A stretch of 64,000 nucleotides of DNA from Loxodes magnus (Eukaryota > Ciliophora > Karyorelictea > Loxodida > Loxodidae). A program made the position numbers and the translations under genes. The stretch lies in the NCBI GenBank assembly GCA_946699065.1, contig CAMPDV010000117.1:558001-622000 (forward strand), written 5' to 3'. Shown one piece after another: positions 21,545 through 34,119 of the stretch (its first letter is position 1; each line of letters begins with the position of its first letter). The notes below the pieces were generated by a model. That model worked only from the letters and a program-made list of their open reading frames with translations, was not told the origin of the DNA and made no database searches.

Positions 21545-21862
21545 TCACATTTCTTCTATTTCTTTAAATTTTCTGTGATATTTCTCTATAAAGTTAAGTC
21601 ACTTAGGCGATTCATCAGCTAAACATTTATCTAATAGCTATTTTTCTTTATTATAATTTTTAAATCTCCCAACTATATTTCAGCATTATACTATTTTCTG
21701 TGCATAAGGCTTTTATTCTTTGTCATAATTCTCCAACGTTAATTTGAACTTCTAGCACTACTCAGTTTCTTTATCTGAACACTAGTTTTGCAAATTCTGC
21801 AATATTGTTTCATTCTAAAAAAGGATTTATTAAATTTATTAGTCTATAGATACTTCTTCCAT
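21545..21862 (-). CDS. Small four-cysteine protein, paralogue 2
   Basis: A 105-residue protein, ATG 21862 to TGA 21545-21547, encoded 123 bases upstream of paralogue 1 in the same orientation. It begins MEEVSIDQQIQQILFQNE, carries QCSDKETEQCQKF and then IVQCWNIV (Trp from TGA) and LLDKCLADESPKW, and ends with a basic helix (FIEKYHRKFKEIEEM). The matching positions in paralogue 1 are ECSDWGSEKCQNQ, IQSCFSIA and FEQCMEKIKPDF. All four cysteines and the total length are conserved while most other residues differ, which suggests an old duplication under structural constraint. Function unknown. Confidence 0.85.
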
Positions 21863-23217
21863 TCTTAGTGTTAGAGAAATGTAGATAATTAATAAAGAAA
21901 TTCTAACTCTATTTAATTAGATAATTATATACCTTTAATTTATATTCTCAGCCCTAACTATCTTATTTATTGATTGGCCTAAACAATAATTTTTAATCCA
22001 ATAAGCTAGAAGTATACTCTATCATTAAACTAATTCTTCTATTATTTCCTTTAAAACTAGAAATGTAATATTTTCTATTCAGCATATCATTAGCAGCATA
22101 AATATTATGTAACAATCTAAAAATTATTAATTAATCTATATTAACAAGTTAGATGTATTAGTACCTCTATCAAACAATAAGCAAAATTAAACTATAATAA
22201 AGACTGCCAATTTGTAATTAGCTTAATAAATAAAGAAATTATAAAAGTTAGAATATAATAATAGTAGTTTAAAATGAAGATATTTCTAGAATTAAGTAGT
22301 TTATTTACAATTTATTTCATTAAATATAGCTAAAGAAATTACTTATTAATCATATCTATTAATATCAAATTTCCTTATTAGCCTTATTAATTAAAAATAT
22401 TTTATAGAACTTTAGTTCTTCCATAGCATAATTAGAAAGCTATATCTATAGATTATTAATCTTAAAATGATAAAAGTTATATTAGTGATTTAGATAAATT
22501 TTATCTATAATTATACTAAGTAAGTAAGTTGATGCAGTTTAAATAAAATAAATTTAAAATTATTTAGCCAAAGTTAACTATCTTTTGACCTTTTAAGGAA
22601 TTTAGATACTAAACAAATAATTAAAATAAAATATAAGATAGTATTAGATATCTCTATATATCTAAACATTATTAAATAATGAATGATACATTTAATTATT
22701 TATATTACTATATTTGATGCAAGCTCTTCTTTGTATAATTATCTTACTTTCTCTAAGGTTTATGGAATATGATTAACTTAAATTAAACTTATTAATGATT
22801 TGATAAGCTTAGTTTAATTTAGAAAGCTAAACTAATTAAAAATTAATATTGTAGGGCTATTTTAGCATTTTAAGCTTATTTTAAAATAATATTTCATAAG
22901 TATTTATTTATAGTAATGCTCTTTAAAATCATAGTATTTAATTATAAGCTAAGTTAATTTTTGGTTATTCTACATCTTTATTGCTTAATTAAGCAAAAAT
23001 TTAGATGAATAATAAATAGGACTTATGTTTAACTATATAAGAATAGCACTTAAACAAATATTCTAGAAGAACTTGCTTATTTATAGAGAATTATAAATTA
23101 AGAATTTAGGCTATTAGTAAAAGAGAAAATTGCTATGATTGATAAAGAGAAGAACTATTAAAAATGTAAATCTGAATATAAAGATATAAAATTAAGAAAT
23201 TGTCTATAAAATTTATA
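21863..23217. other. AT-rich intergenic stretch
   Basis: About 1.35 kb. The plus strand from about 23050 to 23217 reads as a charged, helix-like peptide (ILEELAYLQRIINQEF, KEKIAMIDKEKNY). It continues into the antisense of the next gene, has no clear start or family, and is not called as a gene. Otherwise nothing is seen. Confidence 0.5.
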
Positions 23218-23898
23218 TCAGCCTAATCTATGTCCCTATCCGCCAAACGGTACATATCCTCTATTCTATTGTTGCTACTATTACTAAGGAATTCCTGGAG
23301 CAGGAAATGGCTACTACTAAGGTAATTAAAATTGTTATTAATGCTATTGATTTTAGTAAGGCTATTGTGCTATGTATTAAGGTTGGTATTGATTTTATTA
23401 TTAGTCTTATGCTCCTAAATATAAAATATTACTGTATTGCACTTGCTATTATTGATTAAATCCAAATCCAGCACCACCACCATGCATTTGTTCATACATC
23501 ATAGCTTTAAACTCACGATAAGCTAAGAAGCTATAGTAAATTGCTATAAGATAGAATAATATTGAAACTATGGATATGTACATTACTATCTTTTTAAAAT
23601 TGCTATCATTCTTATAATCATCTGAAATATATCAATCTCCTATATAAACTACTATTTAGTAAATTCCAAATAAACAAATAACATTGTAAAATAGCATTTT
23701 GCAGAAATTACCCGTTCTTATTCCACATCATAATAATACCGCTGCTATAATTAGAATAAAGCCATCTCAAGGATTTACTAACATGAAGCTAATTCCAAAT
23801 ATAAGTTAAAATATCATTATGATTCTTAAAGGTTACAAAAGTTAATGAGCTTTTTCAGAATAGTTAGGTTCTGGGTAATTTGTATCAAAACAAAGCAT
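23218..23898 (-). CDS. Multipass membrane protein with Gln-rich tail
   Basis: A 226-residue protein, ATG 23898 to TGA 23218-23220, without introns. The N-terminal 150 residues contain four hydrophobic segments: LRIIMIFQLIFGISFMLV, GFILIIAAVLLWCGI, FYNVICLFGIYQIVVYI and VMYISIVSILFYLIAIYY. A short soluble loop (GDWYISDDYKNDSNF) lies before the last. The cytosolic-type tail is Gln/Pro/Tyr-rich with a Gly run (HGGGAGFGF, then many Gln and PAPGIP). The topology resembles small tetraspan vesicle or secretory proteins, but no conserved signature allows a family call. The Tyr/Cys/Trp-rich open frame on the opposite strand is the shadow of this tail. Trp residues are encoded by TGA in the membrane part. 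Confidence 0.85.
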
Positions 23899-24997
23899 CT
23901 TTATAACTAAAATTAATTATAAAATAAAATAATTTTCTTCTATTTTGAATAGCTAGTTTCTTATTTATTCAATTTAGCTACTTATTTCTTATATTTTTAT
24001 TAAGTTTAACTAAGCTTTAAACAATAAATTATATAATTAAGTTAGAGTATTGCTATTATTCCCAATTAAGCTAAATATCTATTTGTTAAAGCATGGATAT
24101 CCTAATTTCTTATTATTGCTATTATTTATGATTATCTCATTCTAAACTAAGTTTATTTTATTCTACTTGCATTTAAAGTGTTTTAATAGGCTATTAGTAA
24201 TAAATAGTGCTGCTGTTATTATAGATTCCACTATTATTATATTATATCCTTTTCATATTAATAAACTTAAGCTACTTTACTAAATCTAACCTTAAAACTA
24301 AAAGTTATTAAGGTTGAATAAATCCCAAGAAAAACTAAATTAAATAATAAACTAGACTAATAAATACTAAAGCAGGAATTATAAGTAGCTTATTACTCAA
24401 TTCAGATAAGAAGTTAACTACAGCTAATACTTTTGGATTAAATATATAATCATTAGCTAAATCTTTATAGTAACACTTATTTATTACCAAGAACTTCTAT
24501 TATAATTCCTCAAAAATTCTATCTATACATCTATTCAATCTAATAAAAAACTTAAAAAGTTAAAGCAATTAAAAAATTTAATCGTTTAGTTATTATGATA
24601 AAGCTGGGGATGACAAGAATAAGAGACAGAAGAAATAAAATAAGTAAAGAATAAGAAAATAGAAAGGAAGTAATGAAATAAATATGTTTCTAATTCACTT
24701 TTATCATATTATTTAAACATTTAGTGAGCTATTATTTAATAAAAATCCCTTCAATTTATATCACTCTATTAATGTTAAACTCCTAGTAGAAAGTTATAGC
24801 TAATTATTAGACTTAAAAATGGAATTTATATTAGTATATTTTTTAACTATTCTAGCAAAATCTTTATTTGTATAAAAAAATCTCTAATTATGAAGTAATA
24901 ACAGCATAAGTTTTAATTGAAATTTAGCACTTTGAAATAGAAATTTTGATTGAAAGGTTTAAAATATAAATAAAAAGGAATAAATTCATAAATAAAA
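23899..24997. other. AT-rich intergenic stretch
   Basis: About 1.1 kb with no recognisable gene, repeat or RNA. Confidence 0.5.
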
Positions 24998-25990
24998 ATG
25001 TAGAATATTAATGAAACTTAATTGAAGCAAATTTTTGACAAGTATGCTTAGAAAGGTAACAAATTTAATTATGCCTCTCTTTTCTATGGTATTCGAGAAT
25101 GCAATATAAAAATCAACACCTCCAAACTTTCTGATCGCTCCTTAGATGAGAAAAAGTTATGCAAAAAGATAATGAAAAATTTTATATATTAGTTATGATT
25201 TTAGGAAAATGAATTTTATTTTGAGAATTATAAAACTGCTGCTCTTGACTGAACGATGTTTAAGAAGCACTGAAGAGAAAATAAATTTATCCAATAGATT
25301 GTTTGAAATGAATATGTGAAGATTATCTAAGAAAATGAAAAACAGCAACAAATTCAAGCTAAAACTAACAATCTGCATAATCAACCTTGCTTCACTCTTT
25401 GAGACTCTGACACGCAATCTTAAAACGAATAATCTTTGTTTGCATTTTAACAAGAAAGCTAGTAGAGTTTTCGTGAGCAAAATTTCACGCACTCTTCAGA
25501 ATAAAACCGTTAACGGTGCTTTACTTTAAATAATAATATCTATTAAGATACTTATATGTCTCCTATTACTGAGAAATTTGAATTCCTTTTGTCAGAAAAA
25601 TAAAATAGATCAGAAAATCAATCGCCTGAGCTTTATTTTACTTCTCCAGAGAAAAGACTTAATTCATACTAGGTAAGTGAGCCATGCATATAAACATTTC
25701 AAGAGATGAATCCAAATTCAAATGATCTATCTATATAAAAATTTAGATCTTAAACTTAAAGTCCAATCAAAAGATTAAACAGTGGATTAAGTCAAACCGA
25801 TAATGAAATTTAAACCAATTAACATCTATTAAAATTATATGAACTTTAATGCTATGAAAATGCAAAAGAAGAATTGGAGACTAAACATAAAAAGCAGGAA
25901 ACTATTACTTAAAGTGAATGTCGGTGCGTAAGTTCAAATTTCATTAACTGTTGCAATGGAAAGAGAAAGTATGTGTGCTTTATTTTTTAA
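24998..25990 (+). CDS. Unknown protein, 330 residues
   Basis: The frame from ATG 24998 has clear coding texture: NKFNYASLFYGIRE, KKIMKNFIYQLW, MFKKHWRENKFIQQIVWNEY (Trp from TGA at several places), then a polar, Ser/Gln/Asn-rich C-terminal half with SPELYFTSPEKRL and a final Cys cluster (ECRC, NCCNGKRK). No family is recognised. The protein-like sequence ends at TAA TAG (25988-25993). Reading on as Gln gives about 70 hydrophobic residues up to a TGA at 26201 that lies inside the HMG-box gene. There is no TGA in any frame between about 25920 and 26200, so a TAA stop is likely. A 25-nt intron-like segment (25969-25993) is an alternative that does not lead to a TGA either. Confidence 0.7.
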
Positions 25991-26194
25991 TAGGTATAAC
26001 TCTATGCTCTTTTAATTTTTAATCTCCGATATAACTTTCTTTTTATACGATACTTAAAAAATATAATAAAAATACTTAACTTACTATAGAAATTCCATGT
26101 TTTTTTACTTCAGATACAAATTATTTAAAATTTTAGTTTAAATTAAAGTTCTTTTTAAGCATAAATCAAATTAATTAATTAATTAGAAAACACA

Positions 26195-26542
26195 TCAATC
26201 TGATTCTTCTTCATCCTCAGATCCTTCGCTTTCCTTCTTACTAGTTTTCTATTTTTTCTTAGAATTTTCTTCCTCTTCACTTTCAGATTTGTTCCATCTT
26301 TCAAGTTCTGCTTGATAACGTTTTTTATCAGCTTCAGCCCTTTCTATGTAAATTTTCTTTTTTTCTTCATCTATAGATTTTCACTCTTACGCGATAGTCT
26401 AGATAACCTAAGCGTTCTTCAATTTTGGCTTCTCCTTTACTAGCTCAGGACGTCTTTGCATAAGATAATGAAAATAAGGAGTCATAGCTCTTTTAGGCTT
26501 AGTTCCTTTAGTTTAAGCTCTATCTCTCTTCTTTTTATCCAT
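26195..26542 (-). CDS. HMG-box DNA-binding protein (NHP6/HMGB type)
   Basis: A 115-residue single HMG-box protein with ATG 26542 and TGA 26195-26197. A short basic start (MDKKKRDRAQ) is followed by KPKRAMTPYFHYLMQRRPEL, then QTIAQEWKSIDEEKKKIYIE and RAEADKKRYQAELERW. This is the HMG-box pattern of three helices with the conserved Trp in W-K-x-I; that Trp is a TGA codon. It ends in an acidic, Lys-alternating tail (SESEEEENSKKKQK, EGSEDEEESD) typical of HMGB proteins. Such proteins bend DNA and act in chromatin with little sequence specificity; a nuclear location is inferred. No introns. It is convergent with the unknown gene at 24998. Confidence 0.95.
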
Positions 26543-28396
26543 AATATTATTAATACTTCAAATTTTCAAAATATAATTACCTTTCCGTTAACTTTATTGT
26601 TAGAATTAAACTTTAAACTAAAACTTCAATAAATAGTATCCATTTCACAACTCTATTTATTCTCTACTCTTAATTAGGTTATTACCCTATATCCAACTTA
26701 TTATTTATAATCTCTATAGAAGATCCTCTAAAAACGTTTACTATAATAAGAAGTTTTAATAATAAGAAGTTTATAATAATGAAGTAAATATCTATCTAAT
26801 TAGGCCTATTAATTTAACTCTTCTTCTCTAAGTCATTAATCCTAAGCAAGCTAAGTTATTTAAAGAGTAGAATTTAGAATAATCTAATAAATATATTGTA
26901 GCTGCATTATAATACAAAGCTTAAAGCTAGTATTCATTTATTTATACTTAAGACTACCAAGTATTTTATAACTATACTTATAGAATACTTAAATAATGCT
27001 AGACTTAGTTAGCTTTATGAAGCTATTTATTATTATATCTTTAGATAGAAAGCTTATTTAGAATAATAGATGCTTAAAAACCAGTTTTAAATTAAGATAC
27101 CTTATATTAATTAAATTAAGCAAGCATTCATAAACAATTATTTCATTTATTTTTGCTTTATATCTATTCTAAAGTTTTGCTGGAATTTTATTTTGGTAGC
27201 AAAGCCATTTAAAGCAGCATAATTCTTAAGTAAAAATGTATAATAAACGTAATGGTTTTAAAGTTAAGATTTAAATATAATTTCTTGCTAATTGTTATGA
27301 ATCTTAGCTGCATTATATAAATGAAATTATAGATATATTTTAAAATTGTTAAAAATGATAAAAGCTTAAATGTATATAAATAGGAAATTATTACTTAATA
27401 TATAACAAAGAAAAAAGGTTTATAGCTTTGTTATTTCATATGAATTATTAAATAATAGCTTATATATAAGAAACTATTATATTATTCCTTAAATAATCCT
27501 TAAAATTGTTTCAAGCTTATAATAACCTTAAAGCGAATTACCTCTATTAAGTTATAAGCTAAAATTTATAAAATAAGCATTTTTATATAAAAGAGGTTTA
27601 AAATCCTTTATTAAAAGGTATTTAAAATATTTGGTATAGCAATTAATTTAAATATTATTTAATTAAATCTAACTACTAGCCTTTTAATTTCATTAGGATT
27701 GGAGTATTAAATTAAGTTGCAAGCTTTTAAAATAAATAAGACTTTATTTATTATAGAAAAATTATTGGCTTAAACAATTAAATCCTGTAGAATATAATGG
27801 AAAACTAATTATTAGAATAGATAGCAGCTAGAATATATTAATCAGCTAAAAACACTTTATTTTTCTCTATAAGTATGATAGAAAATCTTTAAAAACCAAG
27901 CAAAATATTTTGATTGAAGTAAACTAATAATTAACTTAAAATTATACAAAATAAGTTTGCTTGAAAAAGAAATAAATATAATAAAAAAGTAATTAAGACA
28001 AAAGATAAAGATAATGCATTTCAATTAGAACAGATAGAAACTAAAATTTAATTTTTAATATTTGATGTATATTTCTTTTAGATTTATAAATAAACTAAAG
28101 CATAATATTTCATTATATTTAATGTAGTGTATTTCCTTTTACAAATAATTAATTCTTAGAAATAGTAAATTTATTATAAAGAATAAGAATCTTCTCTATC
28201 TTATTAATAATGTTAATCTGGTTATTTAAAGAGTTTTAAGCATATTTTAATTATTATCATTCTATGTCCTTTTAAATAAAAGAGTAAAAATATAATAGAT
28301 TACATTTAGTATATCTTATGTAATATTGATTGATAAAGTTTGATTTTGTGATTGCTCAAATAGAAAAATTATTGTTAAAAATGTAAAGAATTTTAT
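26543..28396. other. AT-rich gene desert
   Basis: About 1.85 kb. A few tandem-like echoes occur (ataataagaagtttaataataagaagttt near 26740-26770). No gene is recognised. Confidence 0.5.
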
Positions 28397-31015
28397 TCAA
28401 AAAGGTTTGCAGGCATTCTCAGTATTTTTTAATCCTTTTAACTTTTCTATTGCCTTATTAAAATATTCAGTTTTGTTTAGTTTAGAAGCAATTTTCAGAG
28501 ATGCTTAATAAATAGCTGAATTTTTGCTCACAACATCAAATTTAGCTAATTGAGTTAAAGTTTTCAAATGTATTTGACCCATCTCTTGTCTCATTTCATA
28601 AAAAGTCTTAGTCATGTTTTTGAATGCGAAAATTCCACTTAGATAGTGAATTTCTAAGCATGCAAAATGACTCATTGTGACAGTAAGATGTATTTAATTT
28701 TTGCTTCAATCTACGAATCTAGGAAATCCACTGTCATAAATGAGCATTCCATTATATGTCCAAAATACTTTACCATTATTTGTAATTCCTGTACCTACTA
28801 TATCAGGACTTCCAAATGATGGGCCTATTTGATATATAGAATTTCCGTTAAAAATCAAATCTCCAGTTAATCCATTATAAAATATGCTCTGGCTAATATT
28901 AAAGTCATTAGATTTACTAAATCCTATGTTTATTTAGTCAGAATATCCTCCGCTTATTACATAAAACTCAACATAGCTCAAAACGGAATCTTTTTCTTCA
29001 ATTTCTTTTTGTTTATCAACACAAATACTGGACTTAAAGATGGCTTACTAATATTCGCACTTCAACAATTTATTTTCTTGTTATTGTGACTAAGAAATGA
29101 ATTAGATTTCTTTCTAATATTAATAGTTTTTCATGCTTTTAACAAATTCTAACTTTTCTTTACTTATTGTGTGATCCAATTTGCAGTCGCAACCTACTCT
29201 ATGTACCTAATAATTAAGAACATTGAATTCATGCATAGAATGACAATTTTATTTGCAGTGCAGGCAAAACTTTTAATTTTTGCAAGTTTTGCAAATAAAC
29301 CAAACCAAATTATTCTAGCCAACACATTGGTCTTAAGTATAAATAGTTATATCGTATGGGATTAATAATTAGTCTAGACTTTCTATTAGATGCATAGCTA
29401 AATCATTTACTCTCAAGTTAGGATTTAACTTGAATATATTAATCAATCTTTAATCTGGTATTACACTAGACGATTCATCTAGCAAACTGTTCTGTGCGTT
29501 TTTTCATTTTACAATTTTGTGAGGTTTAGTCAGCCAATCATAATTAGGATGAACGGTTAAGCATTCTAAAATTTCACACATTATCTAATCAAGCTCCTTT
29601 TAGTCAATGAAGTAGTATTGGATATTCTTAATTTAAAGTAAGAAGGTTTCTATATCAATTCATTAATCTAGCATTTTATTCTTTAAAATCTTTAGACTCT
29701 TTAATCCAGAATTAGAATATATTTGAATAGCAAAAAGCTCATCTTGCTAGTTTCTTAGGAACTGTTAAAACTCATTTAGGTTTAAGTTTATAAAGATTTG
29801 TTTTCAAGACAAAGTATTGTTTGTACTGAAGTTTTTCAAGAACTAATAAACAACTCTAAAGCAGTCTTACTGATTTTTATTACTGCAGTATTTTAATATC
29901 TTATAAATCTCATGCTTTTTCATAGCCATTATATCTGACTAGGAAAATTCATTTATTTGCAGAATTTGGGTCATTATTTCAACTATCTATAGTGCATCTT
30001 CTATCTAACATAAATCTAATAAGTTATGATAAGATTTTTGGTCCAATAGTGTTTGAGCTAGAGGAAAAATGTTAGATTGCTCATTCTTTACGAATCTGAT
30101 AATTCACTAGTAGCTTATATTTTTAACACAATCTAGCTTAGAGTTAAGACATGAGGCATAAATGCTTATAAACTTATGCTCATTTTAATGAATAGTACCC
30201 TAGGTTGGCTTATAATTATCAGAATAAATAGATTCAAATAAAGCAATTTTTTCGTCGAAGATTTTTTCAAAGTCGCAGTTATCTCAGCAAAGAGATCTTA
30301 AAATTTAAAGAACAATAGGATGATTATCATTTTGCAAGACTTCATAATTAATTATCTCTGTGCCTTACAAAACTTTGCTTATTTGGATTTTTTTTCCCAA
30401 TATAAAAGAAAGAACTATCTGTAATATCGTAATTTAGTCTTGATTAAAGTTAATCCTGGATTGAATCAGCAAGTTAATGAATAAATCAGCTATTATAATA
30501 TCATTCTTGCTAACAAAGAAATTACTTAACTTCAAGGTTAAATCATCTAGTTTTAATTTTTGCCTTATAAATTTAATGATTTTAAGGATATTAATTAGCT
30601 GGTGGGCCATTTCTTCTTAGTCTTAAAATACTTACATTTCATGTTCTAAAATGTATTCAATAGATTAAGCATCCCTATATTCTGATACAATTACTAAGTT
30701 TCACTAACAGCCAACTTTATATTCAAAGTAGTCAATTATTTTACTAAATCCTTTTAACTTTTAAATTTCTGGATCTTGTTAAATTGCAAGAAACTATCTC
30801 AGCAGAGAGTAAGCTTGTTTTATATTGGAGTAAGAATCTAACTCGAGTATATGAATGTAATAAAATTATTAATTTCTTACAGCTATTAGCTTTTATTGAG
30901 TAGTATTTCTAAACGCCACATCAACTATTTAGTAAAACTAGTCAGTGTAAAGATTATGAAGATAGATAGAGTCACTTTGATTTTAACATTGAGGATTAAT
31001 ATTTGTGTTTCCCAT
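28397..31015 (-). CDS. Large UBR-type zinc-finger and SPRY-domain protein
   Basis: One exon of 873 codons (872 residues), ATG 31015 to TGA 28397-28399. Residues about 1-190 resemble a degenerate protein-kinase fold: VAFRNTTQQKLIAVR, a hinge-like LVIVSEYRDAQSIEYIL and FFVSKNDIIIADLF, without HRD or DFG. A long helical region (about 190-550) looks like armadillo-type repeats. Near residues 560-610 lies a cysteine/histidine block: WFICKTCKNQKFCLHCKQNC, HSMHEFNVL, VGCDCKL. This fits the UBR-box finger that binds N-degrons. Residues about 675-800 form a SPRY/B30.2 domain: FYVISGGYSDQINIGFS, YNGLTGDLIFNG, and VGTGITNNGKVFWTYNG. The combination suggests a substrate-recognising part of the ubiquitin system; partner and targets are unknown. 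The pseudokinase reading is tentative. Confidence 0.85.
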
Positions 31016-31177
31016 TTTAAAATTAAAATAAATACATTATATTAATCATCACAAACAATCTTCATATCTAAAGTATCTTAAATCTAATGTTTTTGTAATC
31101 TCAAATGCTTAATTATCTAGGATTTTCAACTGCTATTATTTTATTATACAATATATGCTTTATAACTTTAAAAGTTA

Positions 31178-32794
31178 TCATTTTGACTTATATTTTCTAT
31201 TTTTATTTATATAATAGAATTATTTTAATTTAATTAGACTTACTTTTAAAAGAAAAAATCTCTTTAGTTCTTATTCATTTAATTTTATTATACATATAAC
31301 TATTTAAATGTCAACGTTTCTCATTTTAATTGAGCAGTTTGTTTCACTCCTATTCATTACTAATTATTTGTTCTTCAATTTCTCCTTATATATTTCCAGC
31401 AAAAGTCTATATTAAAAAATTACCTTCTACTGTACCATTTGTTTGATAATTTATTAGTCTTTTTATAATTTTTATATCATTTGTTCTTATTATTTTATTT
31501 AATCTATAACTTGTTATAATAATTAAGTTTGATTTCTACTTTCTCATTATTAATCTGAAATGTTTTAATATCTCTACTTAGGTTTATAGTTTCTTTTTAA
31601 TATATTCTGTATTTTATGGCTTAATTGTTTTTTTTATAAGCTTTATTATTCAGATTCTTTTACTAATGCTTTCTAGTTTGTTTATCAATCTTATAAAGAA
31701 TTTCTTAAAAAAGAGCTTTAATATTTTTCTTTTTATGGTATTTAGTTTTTCTCACTCTGCTAATTTATGTTTTTTTGTTTTATTTCAAAGTTATAAACTT
31801 GTTTTCTGTTATCTTTAGTATTGGATTTTGACCTCTAACTTATTCTGCTAGATTAAATTCTCAAGTTGTCAAGTTCGTTGAAAAATATAAATATTTCCTA
31901 GTTTAAGCCCTTTCTTTATTTACTTGTTTTTATCATTTTCTTATCGATTCCTACCTCTTCTTTCGTTATTTCAAATTGTTGATTACGGTGTGATGCTTAA
32001 ACACTCTTAGATGGTTTCGATTGAGAAAATTGGATTTTAAAATCTGGAGGATTTATTTTATGATGGTTTATCTACTCTCTGACTGTTTTTTATTAAGGCA
32101 TTTATTGCTTTTCTTATATGTTAGTACTTTAATAAAGTTTCATTCCTATTTCCGATAAAATTCTATTTCTAGGTCCAATTGGAATTCCCATATCAGTTAG
32201 ATCTTAACGTGTTAAGAGTTTTAAATCTGAAACAAAAACAATTTAATGATCTAAGAAAATAGGAAGAAGATAATCTAACTACATTTAATTCAAAAACTAA
32301 TAAACAGGCTGCTTATCAATTTTTATTGGAGTTATGTTTGCTTTCTACTTTGAAAGTTAACTGAAATTTTTTTAATTAGAAAGAGATTAATGAGCAATAT
32401 AACCTCCAATCTTTGAAGATTTTCTTCTGGGAGTGTTTATAAGTGATTTCGGGGCAGATGATAAAGGTTTAGAAGCGTATTATTAGATTTAATCTTTCTA
32501 AAGTCTTGCTAAATCCTATGGTTCTTTATTGTTAAAGTCATTTGACTAAATAGTCTGATCTTAAACTTTCCAAGAGTCTAAAATATCTTCAATAAATTTT
32601 CTTTCAGATAAATCAAGAGAATTACTATCTTACAAATTTTTTATTTTCTAGGATCTTTTCTTCATATTTCTACTATAAGCATCTAGTTTATCTTAAAAGG
32701 CCTTTTGATCAAATTGATTTTAATTAGACCTCAAATTTTTAGCATATAAAAGTGAATTAGATTTATCAGTTGAAACTCTATTTCTACAAGACAT
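31178..32794 (-). CDS. SAM-domain coiled-coil protein
   Basis: A 538-residue protein from ATG 32794 to TGA 31178-31180 in one frame. At about residues 155-225 there is a sterile-alpha-motif domain: FLNQMQLDYLLPIFLDH, SDLKLLTRQDLTDMGIPIG and PRNRILSEIGMKLY. SAM domains mediate protein-protein or RNA contacts. The N-terminal part is polar (MSCRNRVSTDKSNSL), and the region after about 230 is Lys/Gln/Asn-rich with probable coiled coil (QQVIDQIKQQEQMIQKLQK). The last 40-50 residues (below about 31310) look non-coding, so the true end could be a TAA near there. It lies 162 bases upstream of the UBR/SPRY gene in the same orientation. Confidence 0.78.
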
Positions 32795-33846
32795 TTTAAA
32801 TAATCCTTAATATCAACTAATTTACCGGCTCTAGCAAAAGTTAATTCTCTTTAAAATGACATTAATTAATTAATGCAATTATAAAGCTAAGCCCATTTAT
32901 ATTTAACTATATAAGAATGCTAGTGTTTAGTAGCCTTAAGATATGACATATATCTTCTTATTCCTTATAGGTTTATTATTTATATATAACACTAAAGGAA
33001 ACTTCCTTGCCAAAAAGTTGCTGCTTTATTCCTTGCTTTTATGTTCTAATCAATTGGTTATTATACAAAGTAAAGAAATGCATAATAAATAAATGTATGC
33101 TTTTAATTATAAAGTAAGAGCATTATTACTCATAATAACAATTAACGAACTATCAATAAATTAATCAATTAGCTAATTTTTATTAATAAGCTAAAAATTA
33201 AATAGATAGTAATTCTAATAAAGAGTAAGCAATTACTATCTCTATTAGCAAAAATTACTAATAAAACTATAAGAATCTAATATTTTATTAAGCAAATTCC
33301 AAATAACAAACTTAACATTGTGTTTATTAAGCAGGTTGCATAGTCATTTTAAAAGTAAACTATTATTTGCTTATAAAATAGCTTGGTGAACTTATTTTTT
33401 AAATGCTATTACAATTAGAAAAATAAGATATATTATATAAGATAAAGTTTATAGTTTTTCTTCTGAGTACTTAGATAATAAATAATCACCTATTGATTAT
33501 AAAAGAGTTAAATAAATATTGTAAAAAGCTTTTTTAAGTAATATGAAGAATCACTAAATTATCTAAACGCTGCAAGTAAATATTTTATATGATACTAAGA
33601 TTTAGAAGGTTGTAGAAAAAACAAACATAATGTATTTTAACTATTATATCTAGATTTCTCTTTTTATTTATTTACTTTTCAATATTCTCTACCATAAAAT
33701 GGTATAAATATAGAAGTATTAACTAGATTTAAGCTCTATTTTTATAATACCATTAAAATAATAATAACTCTTCTATGAAGCAAACCATATCATTTTACTA
33801 ATTCGCATCTATTAATGATTTTAGAGTCTGCAATAAGATATCGGAA
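32795..33846. other. AT-rich intergenic stretch
   Basis: About 1.05 kb; nothing recognised. Confidence 0.5.
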
Positions 33847-34119
33847 ATGAAGTTATCCTTTAAACTTGGCGAAGATAGAATTGTCCTTTGTTAAAGCATA
33901 TAAATATTGTAAAAAATTTAGCTATTAAATTGTTTTTTATAGTTCAAGAAATTGTATTGAACTGATAATACTTAAGCAAATGTAATATTTAAGAGTGCTG
34001 AAGCGAATTTGAAATAAGATTAGAAATAATAACTTGAAGAAAAACATTTGCTTCAATCTAATTTAAAAAGAACTAAAGAATCTTTTTAAAAGCTTAGTCT
34101 TACTTATCTCTACAAATAA
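33847..34119 (+). CDS. Possible small gene, unknown
   Basis: From ATG 33847 a frame of 90 codons gives MKLSFKLGEDRIVL, then KLYWTDNTQANVIFKSAEA and a charged helix QDQKQQLEEKHLLQ, SNLKRTKESFQKL, before TAA TAA at 34117. The helical part looks coding, but an intron may lie in the first 100 bases and the downstream frame remains open. No family is recognised and the call could be wrong. Confidence 0.3.

Noticed and set aside
23230..23455. Tyr/Cys/Trp-rich plus-strand protein with PGAGNGYYQG
   Set aside because: It is the antisense of the Gln-rich tail of the membrane protein at 23218-23898.
25193..25492. Minus-strand 99-residue frame
   Set aside because: It is antisense to the unknown gene at 24998, which shows the better coding texture and several TGA-encoded Trp.
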